Assembly: GCA_001817765.1 (NCBI GenBank) | Contig: MHIZ01000006.1 | Location: 1 to 11,642, forward strand | Direction: 5' to 3' | Source: Candidatus Colwellbacteria bacterium RIFCSPLOWO2_02_FULL_44_20b | Lineage (GTDB): Bacteria > Patescibacteriota > Minisyncoccia > UBA6257 > Colwellbacteraceae | Length of the DNA stretch: 11,642 nt | In this document: positions 5,488 to 11,642 of the stretch, piece after piece | Layout: every line of letters begins with the position of its first letter | How positions within the stretch are numbered: the first letter of the stretch is position 1 | Translations under genes and position numbers: made by a program | The notes under the pieces: generated by a model | Told to the model about the DNA's origin: nothing | What the model saw: only the letters and a program-made list of their open reading frames with translations | The model's database searches: none

Positions 5488-6396
5488 TTACCCTACATTT
5501 ATCCCCCTCAACGCCTTAATCCTGTCATCAATCGGGGGATGTGTCATAAATAATTTATGAAGCCACGACGTCCCCCGCTCCTCGTTAAACGGATCATCAA
5601 GCCACAAGTGCGCTGTCGTGTTCGTGGCAACTTTCATTGGTGTTCGATCATCGCGAATCTTCTCGAGCGCTCGCACTAGCCCATCAGGATAGCGTGTAAG
5701 CAAAGCGCCTGAGGCATCCGCTAGAAATTCCCGCTTTCGGGAAATCGCGAGCTGAATAAGTTTTGCCGAAATCGGCGCCAGAATCGCAAGCACCAATCCA
5801 ATAATAAAAAGTATCGCTCCGGCATTCCCCTCTCGGCTACTACTCCGCCGCCCTCCGCGCCAGAACATCGAACGTAAAAATATATCAGAAAGAATCGAAA
5901 TAAATCCGACAAGTACAACTGCCATCGTTCCTACAAGCATATCCCGATTCCCGATATGCGAAAGTTCATGCGCTAAAACTCCCTCAAGTTCAGATTTATC
6001 AAGTTTTTCCAAAAGCCCTTGTGTTACGGCAATGACCGCGTGCTCCGGATCGCGCCCCGTAGCAAAAGCGTTCGCCTGCGCCTCCGGCACAAGATAGATA
6101 CGAGGCATCGGCAATCCCGCCGTAATCGAAAGATTTTCAACAAGTCGATACAACTCCGGATGATTCGACATCTCAACTGGAATCGCGCGCGTCATCGAAA
6201 GCACAATCCTGTCCGAAAACCAGTAGCTCGTAAAACTCATAAAAACGCTAAAAATTACCGCGATATAAAGAATTGAAACGTCGTCATAAACATAACTAAA
6301 AATGTACCCAATCCCGATAACAACAATAAGAAAAACAGTAAAAAGCGCCCACGTTTTGCGGATATTCGAATCCTTGTGTGTATAAAGTGACGCCAT
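5488..6396 (-). CDS. htpX: HtpX-type membrane zinc metalloprotease (M48)
   Basis: Membrane protease of the M48B family, which degrades damaged or misassembled membrane proteins. At 302 aa it is normal length. The zinc motif HELSH is at residues 143-147, the third ligand Glu in EFLAD at 223-227, and the family C-terminal THPPIDDRI at 285-293. Two N-terminal helices (about 17-36 and 41-60) precede the catalytic region, and two more (about 153-171 and 193-212) follow HELSH, as expected for HtpX. The MPRIYLVPEAQANAFATGR segment is also typical. It follows the DUF3999-like gene by 7 bp; the ATG has no clear Shine-Dalgarno, so translation may depend on the gene before it. Pairing with lemA is common in bacteria. 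Confidence 0.96.
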   Translation of the reverse strand: MASLYTHKDSNIRKTWALFTVFLIVVIGIGYIFSYVYDDVSILYIAVIFSVFMSFTSYWFSDRIVLSMTRAIPVEMSNHPELYRLVENLSITAGLPMPRIYLVPEAQANAFATGRDPEHAVIAVTQGLLEKLDKSELEGVLAHELSHIGNRDMLVGTMAVVLVGFISILSDIFLRSMFWRGGRRSSSREGNAGAILFIIGLVLAILAPISAKLIQLAISRKREFLADASGALLTRYPDGLVRALEKIRDDRTPMKVATNTTAHLWLDDPFNEERGTSWLHKLFMTHPPIDDRIKALRGINVG

Positions 6397-6403
6397 TAAA
6401 AAA

Positions 6404-7321
6404 TTAAGCTGCGGGCGTTTGCTTCCTCCGCCAGAAAAGAATATGACCCGCTACAAAAATTCCTACGATAATGGGAAAAATAACGCCGGCGATTGAACGT
6501 GACGAAGACGATCCGTCTTCTTCCGAGGTTTGAGGAATAGGAACATAGGCTTCGTTAAAAACATCCTGGCTGAGCCGGGCTGGAATAAGTGAAGTTAAAC
6601 CTACGCCTTCAAACGAAGTTCTGCCTACATAATCAGGCAAACGAGCCGCGGGATTCCCGTAATGAAGGATATACGTAAAAGCTGGGTCGTACTCAAACGC
6701 GAGTCGGCGCAAAGGGCCAAGCGCTGAAGCGCCATGAAAGAGAATTGGTTTCTCAATACCATGAAAAACCGTCACGCGAAAATAGCGGTATGAAGAATCC
6801 GGGTAATGAAGAGAAAGAGTGCTCCCCACGGATGGATCGCCGCCTGAAACAGTCTGGTTTTGACGACCAAGAAGAACATTCCAATTCTTCTGATTATCAC
6901 TTCCCTCAAGAATAATATCCCGACTAATATCTAACTCTGTTGTCATAAGAAGAAGAGTGTCGGTCGGAATCCCATCACCTTGAAGATCAAAAACCATTAC
7001 AGTTTCTGTGCCCGTAGGACCATCTTCCCGCTCCGTGATTTTCACTTCGTACTTTCTGGGCTGCTCTAGTGCGTCAGAGATAAGGCCATAAGGAGTTTCT
7101 CCGCCTTCCGAGTTAATAATCCTTAAATCACCAAAATCAACTCGCGCTTCGTTGTAAAGTTCAGTATCAAAGTCAATACTCACAAAAACTTCTGTCGTCA
7201 TAGAATCCCGCGGAACAATGTTCTTATTGTATTTCCAATGCTCAGAGTTGAATTCAGCCGACGCAAAAGAAGCGCCAAAGAGAAAAGTAAGGACGATATA
7301 AAAAGGAAGAAAACGCCTCAT
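6404..7321 (-). CDS. Exported, C-terminally anchored DUF3999-like protein
   Basis: 305 aa. A signal peptide spans about residues 1-22 (MRRFLPFYIVLTFLFGASFA, ending ASA). A long beta-rich external region follows, and a single C-terminal helix at about 276-297 ends in WRRKQTPAA, so the bulk is outside the membrane and the tail is cytoplasmic. ARVDFGDLRIINSEGGETPYGL resembles the opening of DUF3999 proteins (a strand, then DLRv.d..G..vPy). DIILEGSDNQKNWNVLL with YRYFRVTV suggests a discoidin-like jelly-roll. The Pfam assignment is from memory and moderate. Its place between lemA (10 bp) and htpX (7 bp) suggests an envelope quality-control role or partnership with them; that is inference. Confidence 0.7.
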   Translation of the reverse strand: MRRFLPFYIVLTFLFGASFASAEFNSEHWKYNKNIVPRDSMTTEVFVSIDFDTELYNEARVDFGDLRIINSEGGETPYGLISDALEQPRKYEVKITEREDGPTGTETVMVFDLQGDGIPTDTLLLMTTELDISRDIILEGSDNQKNWNVLLGRQNQTVSGGDPSVGSTLSLHYPDSSYRYFRVTVFHGIEKPILFHGASALGPLRRLAFEYDPAFTYILHYGNPAARLPDYVGRTSFEGVGLTSLIPARLSQDVFNEAYVPIPQTSEEDGSSSSRSIAGVIFPIIVGIFVAGHILFWRRKQTPAA

Positions 7322-7331
7322 AGGGTTATAA

Positions 7332-7889
7332 TTAGAATTTAACTTTAACTACTTCTCGTTCCGCCTCATTCGCTACCTCAAAAAACTTTTCTTTCATAAA
7401 CTTAAACATTCCGGCAACAATCTTTGTCGGGAACGTTTCAATCGAGGTGTTAAGTTCCATCACCGTCGAGTTATAGAACCGCCGCGATGCTTGAATCTTA
7501 TTTTCAGTATCAGCGAGCTCCCGTTGAAGCTCTAAGAAATTCGTATTCGCCTTCAAGTCTGGATAATTCTCAGAAACCGCGAATAATGTTTTAAGAGTGT
7601 TCGTCAACATATTCTCCGCTCCCTCGCGCTCAATCGGATCGCCGTGCGCCTGTGAAACCGCCGCCCGTGCTGCCGTCACTTTTTCAAGCGTCCCCGCCTC
7701 GTGTTGCATATAGCCCTTCACTGTTTCGACTAAATTCGGGATCAAATCAAACCGGCGTTTGAGCTGAACATCAATATCAGAAATCGCCTCTTTCGCGCGG
7801 TTCCGCATTCGCACAAGCATGTTGTATGTTCCGACAAACCACGCGACAAGAACCGCGAGAACAATAACGATAATAATAGGAAGTGTCAT
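7332..7889 (-). CDS. lemA: LemA family protein
   Basis: 185 aa, normal length for LemA. One N-terminal membrane helix (about residues 2-20) is followed by the conserved NMLVRMRNRAKEAISDIDVQ and LKRRFDLIPNLVETVKGYM, then a long helical bundle with TAARAAVSQA, ENYPDLKANTNFLELQREL and ENKIQASRRFYNSTVMELNT, all family hallmarks. The orientation is a short external N-terminus with the helical domain inside the cell. The biochemical role is unknown; it is frequently encoded with htpX or TPM-domain genes. It is first in the operon lemA, DUF3999-like, htpX, 58-aa protein, with a good promoter about 40 nt upstream but no Shine-Dalgarno before the ATG. Confidence 0.95.
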   Translation of the reverse strand: MTLPIIIVIVLAVLVAWFVGTYNMLVRMRNRAKEAISDIDVQLKRRFDLIPNLVETVKGYMQHEAGTLEKVTAARAAVSQAHGDPIEREGAENMLTNTLKTLFAVSENYPDLKANTNFLELQRELADTENKIQASRRFYNSTVMELNTSIETFPTKIVAGMFKFMKEKFFEVANEAEREVVKVKF

Positions 7890-7927
7890 TGATAATAAGT
7901 AAAAACTTTTAATATATCGACTTCATA

Positions 7928-7956
7928 ATACTAACGCGCTCTTTACGTTTTATCAA
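7928..7956 (-). promoter_or_regulatory. Promoter of the lemA operon
   Basis: Minus strand TTGATA (7956-7951; 5/6 to consensus) and TAGTAT (7933-7928; 4/6) are separated by exactly 17 nt. Transcription would begin near 7921, leaving a leader of about 30 nt. The -35 box directly follows the U-tract of the upstream terminator, so the two units are separated but closely packed. Confidence 0.55.
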
Positions 7957-7957
7957 T

Positions 7958-7988
7958 AAAAAAGAGGGGGCGTTTAGCTCCCCCCCTT
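7958..7988 (-). terminator. Intrinsic terminator of the 147-aa Nudix gene
   Basis: As minus-strand RNA, AAGGGGGGG (7988-7980) pairs with CCCCCUCUU (7970-7962), 9 bp with one G-U pair, around a 9-nt loop, followed by UUUU. It lies 32 bp beyond the stop of the Nudix gene at 8021. Confidence 0.82.
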
Positions 7989-8020
7989 CCAAGTACCAGA
8001 TATTATTCCCATCAACCGCA

Positions 8021-8464
8021 TTAGCAGCTTGTCTCGCCGCCCGAAAGACCACGAGGTGAATTATCACTGCCGCCATACAGAAACCTATCTCTCCGAAGCG
8101 AATCGATAATCTGCTGAGTTATTTCTGAAAGCCGAAACTCTTTAAGCAACTCTTCATCAATACGAGCCCACATCGCCCCATCGATTTCGTTGCGTGGATA
8201 AACTCTTGGCTCGTGAACGTAACCAAGACAAGCAAAAACCTCAATTGGTTCTTTACTATGGGGCGTTACTCCCTGGAGAATCTTATAAAGATTCCCTACA
8301 TGAACACGAGTGCCTCCAATCTCTTCGCGAAGTTCGCGGCGGATAGTTTTTTCAAAGGACTCTCCGGGCCTAATTTTGCCGCCCGGTAAGATCCAGAAAC
8401 CTTGTTTATGAACAAGTAGGATTCTGCCTTCCCGCAGTGAGATAATATCGGCAACTTTCTCCAT
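8021..8464 (-). CDS. Nudix hydrolase, 147 aa
   Basis: Contains a complete Nudix box at about residues 29-52: GKIRPGE, seven residues, then RELREEIGG, with all three catalytic Glu present. The family cleaves nucleoside diphosphates linked to another group with Mg. The exact substrate (damaged dNTP, ADP-ribose, other) cannot be read. FWILPGGKI just before the box is typical. The protein ends in a Gly/Ser-rich tail, GGSDNSPRGLSGGETSC, with no domain character. The start is well supported: GGGAG is 6 nt before the ATG. It is a monocistronic unit with its own promoter (8537-8565) and terminator (7958-7988). Its leader can form a stem that covers the ribosome site. Confidence 0.92.
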   Translation of the reverse strand: MEKVADIISLREGRILLVHKQGFWILPGGKIRPGESFEKTIRRELREEIGGTRVHVGNLYKILQGVTPHSKEPIEVFACLGYVHEPRVYPRNEIDGAMWARIDEELLKEFRLSEITQQIIDSLRRDRFLYGGSDNSPRGLSGGETSC

Positions 8465-8470
8465 ATAAAT

Positions 8471-8507
8471 CTCCCTATTGCCCCTGAAAATAAAAATTAC
8501 CAGGGAG
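8471..8507 (-). promoter_or_regulatory. Leader hairpin able to hide the ribosome site
   Basis: On the minus strand, CTCCCT (8507-8502) is a perfect complement of AGGGAG (8476-8471), which contains the Shine-Dalgarno of the Nudix gene. An alternative stem, CCCTG (8505-8501) with CAGGG (8486-8482), uses the same upstream bases and would free the ribosome site. The two folds exclude each other. This is only base-pairing logic; no known riboswitch core is seen in the roughly 65-nt leader. Confidence 0.35.
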
Positions 8508-8536
8508 CTAAAAATAATAAAGAACGACGAAACTAC

Positions 8537-8565
8537 AGAATAGGCGGCGTAGCCGATCCTGTCAA
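8537..8565 (-). promoter_or_regulatory. Strong sigma-70-type promoter of the Nudix gene
   Basis: Minus strand TTGACA (8565-8560; perfect -35) and TATTCT (8542-8537; 4/6) are separated by 17 nt. The predicted start is near 8530, leaving about a 65-nt leader to the ATG at 8464. It sits directly after the terminator of the preceding operon. Confidence 0.7.
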
Positions 8566-8571
8566 TAAAAC

Positions 8572-8592
8572 AAAAAAGAGCGCGTTCGCTCT
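8572..8592 (-). terminator. Intrinsic terminator of the groEL-thyX-Nudix unit
   Basis: Minus strand AGAGCG (8592-8587), loop AACG, CGCTCT (8582-8577), then a T-run. The perfect 6-bp stem begins on the base immediately after the TAG stop of the Nudix gene at 8593. Confidence 0.88.
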
Positions 8593-9042
8593 CTACTTCC
8601 TCTGGAAACTTCTCGTTCTGATGAGGGATGCTATCTCCTGTTTCACAACCGGATCAAGATCAGTCGTGATAAGTGCTTCGATCTCTTCTGGTTTAACCCA
8701 GCGGACTTCCGCGACTTCGTACGTTTCAACTGGTTCGGCCGCCGGTTCTTCCTGTTGAAGATCACATAGATGATATGCGATATCAATCGAAAAATGAGGA
8801 TGCTTGCGAACTGAGATCTGATGAAGTGGTTTTACGAGATATCCTGTCTCAGCCAAAACTTCACGCTTCACGCAATCACTGCGCGTCTCCGGAAGCTGAA
8901 GCCTGCCGCCCGGAAATGCCCATCGTAAAATAGTTCCGTCCTTTCCAGTCTCCTCAACTTTACGACGGATCATAAGTACTTCGTTGTTTTTATTAACAAC
9001 AACTCCCAAATTGATAAATTTTACAACTCGTGGTGCATCCAT
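8593..9042 (-). CDS. Nudix hydrolase with a substituted catalytic Glu, 149 aa
   Basis: Has a Nudix fold with FINLGVVVNKNNEVLMIRRK as the first strands, and the box GRLQLPE, seven residues, REVLAETGY. The consensus is REUxEExGU, so the first Glu of the EE pair is Ala here while the second and the Glu of RE remain. That could weaken or alter metal binding, or mark a subfamily. The C-terminal part, ETYEVAEVRWVKPEEIEAL, is typical of Nudix proteins. It starts 12 bp after the thymidylate synthase gene, without a Shine-Dalgarno, so coupling to thyX translation is likely. A role in nucleotide-pool clean-up beside ThyX is attractive, but inferred from position only. Confidence 0.87.
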   Translation of the reverse strand: MDAPRVVKFINLGVVVNKNNEVLMIRRKVEETGKDGTILRWAFPGGRLQLPETRSDCVKREVLAETGYLVKPLHQISVRKHPHFSIDIAYHLCDLQQEEPAAEPVETYEVAEVRWVKPEEIEALITTDLDPVVKQEIASLIRTRSFQRK

Positions 9043-9054
9043 AGAATAAGATTA

Positions 9055-10725
9055 TTACTTTTTTAGCTTTTCTAAAAGCCACGCCTCTTTTTCTTGAATT
9101 TTTTGCTCCGTCCCCCGGCGCGCAAAGCCGTATTCTTGTAAATCAACCTTCATATGCTTCGTAAGAAGTGGAAACTGTTCTTTGACGAGCCAATATTTCG
9201 CGTGTTCCACGTGACGATACTCCGGATGCCCTTGGGAAGTCGAACGAAGCTCGACTTCCCAAAAAAATTGCCGGAAATTCTGCCACTCGTAAAAACGGAT
9301 CTTATAACCAAGCGGTACAACATACTGCGCGACCGCCGGATTCTCACCTTCAATCTTCATAAAAAGTTCCGCCGCCCTATCCATTGCCGCCCGATAATCA
9401 AGTTCGAGTCCTGCGTTCTGTACTTCAGAAGGAATAGCATATCCGTGATGGCAGGAAAAGTATTGTCGCTCCTGCGTCATCATTCGATGCCGGTGCAAAT
9501 CACGATACGCCCCGATATCAGTTGTAATTTCAAAACGCAGATAAGAATTCTCAAGTGCTCGTCCGACCTTATGCCACCGTTCCTTCCGATGTCCCAAATA
9601 ACGATCAAACATCTCTTCCTTTTCTTGTTCACTCATCGCAAGCGCCGCTGTAAGGCACGCGTCCCACGAAAGATGGCTTTGTCCAAAAAGAATACCCGCT
9701 AAAATCCGCTCCGGTGCTTGCGGATCAAACTCAATGAGCCGCACTTCTGATTTTGAAGATTCCGAAACAGCTTTCATCCCCTTGCCTTCAGTAACACACT
9801 CCGCGAATGGCTTGACCCGTTTTCGTTTCAACGCTAAATATTCTTGATACTGTTGCGAAGGTTCGCTCTCGCTTCGCAGAAGAAGCGAGGGAATTTCTTT
9901 ATCAAGTTCTGTTTTAACTATCCGCGAAATCCGTGCGAGTTCACTCAGTTCGTGTTTCCCTGTCCTATTAATCAAATATTCAAACGCCTGCGCGTTGCCG
10001 CGAAGCGCGACCTGTCCCAACGTCGCCATAGGCAAAAGTCCCCGTAATGTATCAAAAGCCTTCTTCTCCAATACAGAATCGCTTTCTGTGTATTGTGTCT
10101 TTAAATATTCGATGAGTTTCGGGAGAAGCCGCGCATACGTATCAAAAAGATTGTTTAAAACTTCTTCATACTCTGCCCGAAGTCCAAGTTCATCAAGTTC
10201 CTCCTCAGGAATGTGGTAAAGGTAACGTTCGTTCTCTTCAACATCGGGAATCTTTTTCGCAAAACTTACATAGCGCGTTGATTTTTCAATTGGCTCTAAG
10301 CCGATTCGCTGATCCTCGATAAACTTCATCGCGACCTGCGAAATCCCCCAAAAGATAAGATGCGTCCCCGTCATCTGGGCAATTGAATCATCGCCGTACT
10401 GCGCGAGCCACTTTGTATAAAACTGCTGCGCCCGCTGGTTGTTTAAAATATTTTTAAATCCATGATCGTGAAAAAATCGAACAACGCCGGTAAGTTCATC
10501 GGCTAAAACTTTATCTTCCCCATGAACAATAGGATAAATATATTCATCGAGCAGAACCCGAAGTAACGATTTTGAGGCACGACTCGCACGCGAACACAAA
10601 GCCCCCGTAAGTTCCGGGGGCAGATTACGAAGCACACTGATCGTGCCGTCAAGGTTTGATGTAAACGGCTCTAAGTAGAAACGATCTTCCTCGCTCCACT
10701 CATATGGTTTAAACCGTTCTTGCAT
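9055..10725 (-). CDS. thyX: Tandem (double-domain) ThyX-type FAD-dependent thymidylate synthase
   Basis: ThyX methylates dUMP to dTMP using methylene-folate, NADPH and FAD. Usual ThyX has about 220-250 aa; this protein has 556 and shows two ThyX-like halves. Half 1 (about 30-290) has YGDDSIAQMTG, the signature region EDQRIGLEPIEKSTRYVSF (137-155) and the C-terminal LRGLLP with ALRGNAQAFEYLINR (227-254). Half 2 (about 330-550) has the signature HRHRMMTQERQYFS (411-424) and WQNFRQFFWEVELRSTSQGH, then PEYR (481-504). Half 1 keeps E-x-S-x-RY but has DQR for RHR; half 2 keeps RHR but lacks S-x-R. ThyX active sites are shared between subunits, so the halves may form composite sites (inference). Long ThyX forms are, from memory, known in chlamydiae. 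It lies 51 bp after groEL. Confidence 0.87.
   Translation of the reverse strand: MQERFKPYEWSEEDRFYLEPFTSNLDGTISVLRNLPPELTGALCSRASRASKSLLRVLLDEYIYPIVHGEDKVLADELTGVVRFFHDHGFKNILNNQRAQQFYTKWLAQYGDDSIAQMTGTHLIFWGISQVAMKFIEDQRIGLEPIEKSTRYVSFAKKIPDVEENERYLYHIPEEELDELGLRAEYEEVLNNLFDTYARLLPKLIEYLKTQYTESDSVLEKKAFDTLRGLLPMATLGQVALRGNAQAFEYLINRTGKHELSELARISRIVKTELDKEIPSLLLRSESEPSQQYQEYLALKRKRVKPFAECVTEGKGMKAVSESSKSEVRLIEFDPQAPERILAGILFGQSHLSWDACLTAALAMSEQEKEEMFDRYLGHRKERWHKVGRALENSYLRFEITTDIGAYRDLHRHRMMTQERQYFSCHHGYAIPSEVQNAGLELDYRAAMDRAAELFMKIEGENPAVAQYVVPLGYKIRFYEWQNFRQFFWEVELRSTSQGHPEYRHVEHAKYWLVKEQFPLLTKHMKVDLQEYGFARRGTEQKIQEKEAWLLEKLKK
9232..9262. repeat. Perfect 12-bp inverted repeat within thyX coding sequence
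   Basis: TTGGGAAGTCGA (9232-9243) and TCGACTTCCCAA (9251-9262) are exact reverse complements around the 7-nt loop ACGAAGC. It encodes part of the conserved WEVELRSTSQG segment of the second ThyX half. On the minus (mRNA) strand the T-run lies before, not after, the hairpin, so it is not a standard terminator for thyX. On the plus strand it is followed by A residues. Confidence 0.6.
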
Positions 10726-10776
10726 TGATTGATGTACTCTACTACATTCTACTTACTACATAACTATCTTCTCGAA

Positions 10777-11642
10777 TTAGTAGTCCTCATCGTGAAGATG
10801 AGGTGCTTCTTTGTCTTTCTTCTCAGGTAAATCAGCCACAACCGTCTCAGTAATAAGAAGAAGTGAAGCAACAGAAAGGGCGTTTTGGAAGGCTGAGCGT
10901 GTCACCTTAGTGGGATCAACAATACCGGCTTTAATGAGTCCCTCATACTTTCCGGTCGCCGCGTTAAATCCGAGATCCCCCGTACCTTCAAGTACCTTAT
11001 GAAGTACAACCGCGCCGTCAAAACCCGCGTTCTGGGCAATTTGTTTAATCGGCGCGTACAACCCCTCAAGAATAATCTTAATACCGACAACCTCTCCGAG
11101 ATTATTAATAATATCCGGCTTATTAAGTTCCTGCTGTACTACTTGGGCAACACGGACAAGTGCGACACCGCCCCCAGGAACAATACCTTCCTCAATTGCC
11201 GCCTTTGTTGCCGCGACTGCGTCTTCAATCCGATGCTGTTTCTCCTTTTGTTCAACTTCAGTCGTGGCGCCAACCTTAATAACAGCAACACCGCCCGAAA
11301 GTTTGCCAAGGCGTTCCTGTAATTTTTCTTTATCGAATTCTGATTCGATATTTTGAAGCTGAGCTTTGATTTGTTGAACACGCTGAGCAATTGCCTCCTT
11401 TGATCCTTTACCGCCGACAATCGTCGTATGGTCTTTGTTTACGACAACCCGATGCGCTTGACCAAGTGAAGGAAGATCGGCTTTGTCGAGTTTCTTTCCA
11501 AGCTCTTCTGAAATAAATTCTGCTCCGGTTACTGTTGCGATATCGCCAAGCTGTTCTTTCCGGCGATCGCCAAATCCCGGCGCCTTAACCGCCACAACAT
11601 TAAAAACGCCGCGAAGTTTGTTAACGATAAGCGTCGCGAGCG
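10777..11642 (-). CDS. groEL: Chaperonin GroEL (60 kDa), C-terminal half
   Basis: Partial; the gene enters from the right edge. The visible 288 residues begin LATLIVNKLRGVFNVVAVKA, matching the middle of the GroEL apical domain, so about 45% of the protein lies outside. Landmarks: APGFGDRRK, the hinge region KLSGGVAVIKVGATTE, RIEDAVAATKAAIEEG with the ATP-hydrolysis Asp (E. coli D398 equivalent), IVPGGGVAL and VDPTKVTR. GroEL forms the ATP-driven folding cage for cytosolic proteins. The C-terminus lacks the usual Gly-Gly-Met repeats and instead ends EKKDKEAPHLHDEDY, acidic and His-containing. The 51-bp spacer to thyX has no terminator, so read-through is expected. Confidence 0.98.
   Translation of the reverse strand, partial: LATLIVNKLRGVFNVVAVKAPGFGDRRKEQLGDIATVTGAEFISEELGKKLDKADLPSLGQAHRVVVNKDHTTIVGGKGSKEAIAQRVQQIKAQLQNIESEFDKEKLQERLGKLSGGVAVIKVGATTEVEQKEKQHRIEDAVAATKAAIEEGIVPGGGVALVRVAQVVQQELNKPDIINNLGEVVGIKIILEGLYAPIKQIAQNAGFDGAVVLHKVLEGTGDLGFNAATGKYEGLIKAGIVDPTKVTRSAFQNALSVASLLLITETVVADLPEKKDKEAPHLHDEDY

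Noticed and set aside
9232..9262. Intrinsic terminator inside thyX
   Set aside because: On the minus strand the T-run precedes the hairpin, and the coding frame continues past it to a normal ThyX C-terminus.
9154..9702. 182-codon open frame on the plus strand
   Set aside because: Antisense to the conserved second half of ThyX, with composition typical of a shadow frame.
1..11642. CRISPR array, integrase, transposase or toxin-antitoxin pair
   Set aside because: No regularly spaced repeats and no recombinase or transposase motifs were seen; the only mobile-looking structure is the GIY-YIG/tRNA unit and its palindromes.

Overview
The window looks like part of a compact bacterial chromosome, most likely from a Patescibacteria/CPR lineage of the Parcubacteria type. 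That assignment is inferred from very short intergenic gaps, several tiny membrane proteins, a small GIY-YIG gene beside a tRNA, a double-length ThyX and an AT-leaning but mixed base composition. No taxonomic marker proves it. Translation uses the standard stop set: TGA ends ddl (in an ATGA overlap with the next gene) and the VOC gene. This argues against the UGA=Gly codes of Gracilibacteria and Absconditabacteria. Almost everything is on the minus strand; the only plus-strand gene is at 4964-5290.

From right to left, in the direction of transcription, the minus strand carries the following. (1) The C-terminal half of groEL, a 556-aa tandem ThyX-type thymidylate synthase and a Nudix hydrolase, ended by a strong terminator at 8572-8592. 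(2) A second Nudix hydrolase with a clear TTGACA-17-TATTCT promoter, a leader that can hide its ribosome site, and its own terminator. (3) An envelope operon of lemA, a DUF3999-like exported protein, htpX and a 58-aa membrane protein. It ends 3 bp from the stop of the only plus-strand gene, a probable winged-helix protein. (4) A 111-aa unknown protein with a terminator that swallows its stop codon. (5) A tRNA-Ser(GGA) locus carrying a GIY-YIG nuclease gene between a broken 5' tRNA copy and the intact tRNA. (6) A nucleotidyltransferase gene broken by one in-frame TGA. (7) A run of a small membrane protein, a VOC protein, an ASCH-domain protein, a DUF1189 membrane protein, ddl, and a His-rich single-pass membrane protein that runs off the left edge and may be an FtsQ-like division protein.

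The most striking structure is at 4052-4459. The first 24 nt of tRNA-Ser occur twice on the same strand, with the GIY-YIG gene exactly between the copies. The gene's last codons and TAG stop are read from the tRNA 5' end. The upstream copy is split by a 47-bp palindromic insert. This looks like a roughly 277-bp minimal mobile unit that entered the 5' part of a tRNA gene and rebuilt the tRNA. The second is the tandem ThyX, in which the two halves keep complementary parts of the ThyX signature. The third is the intact-looking nucleotidyltransferase with a TGA where a Trp is expected.
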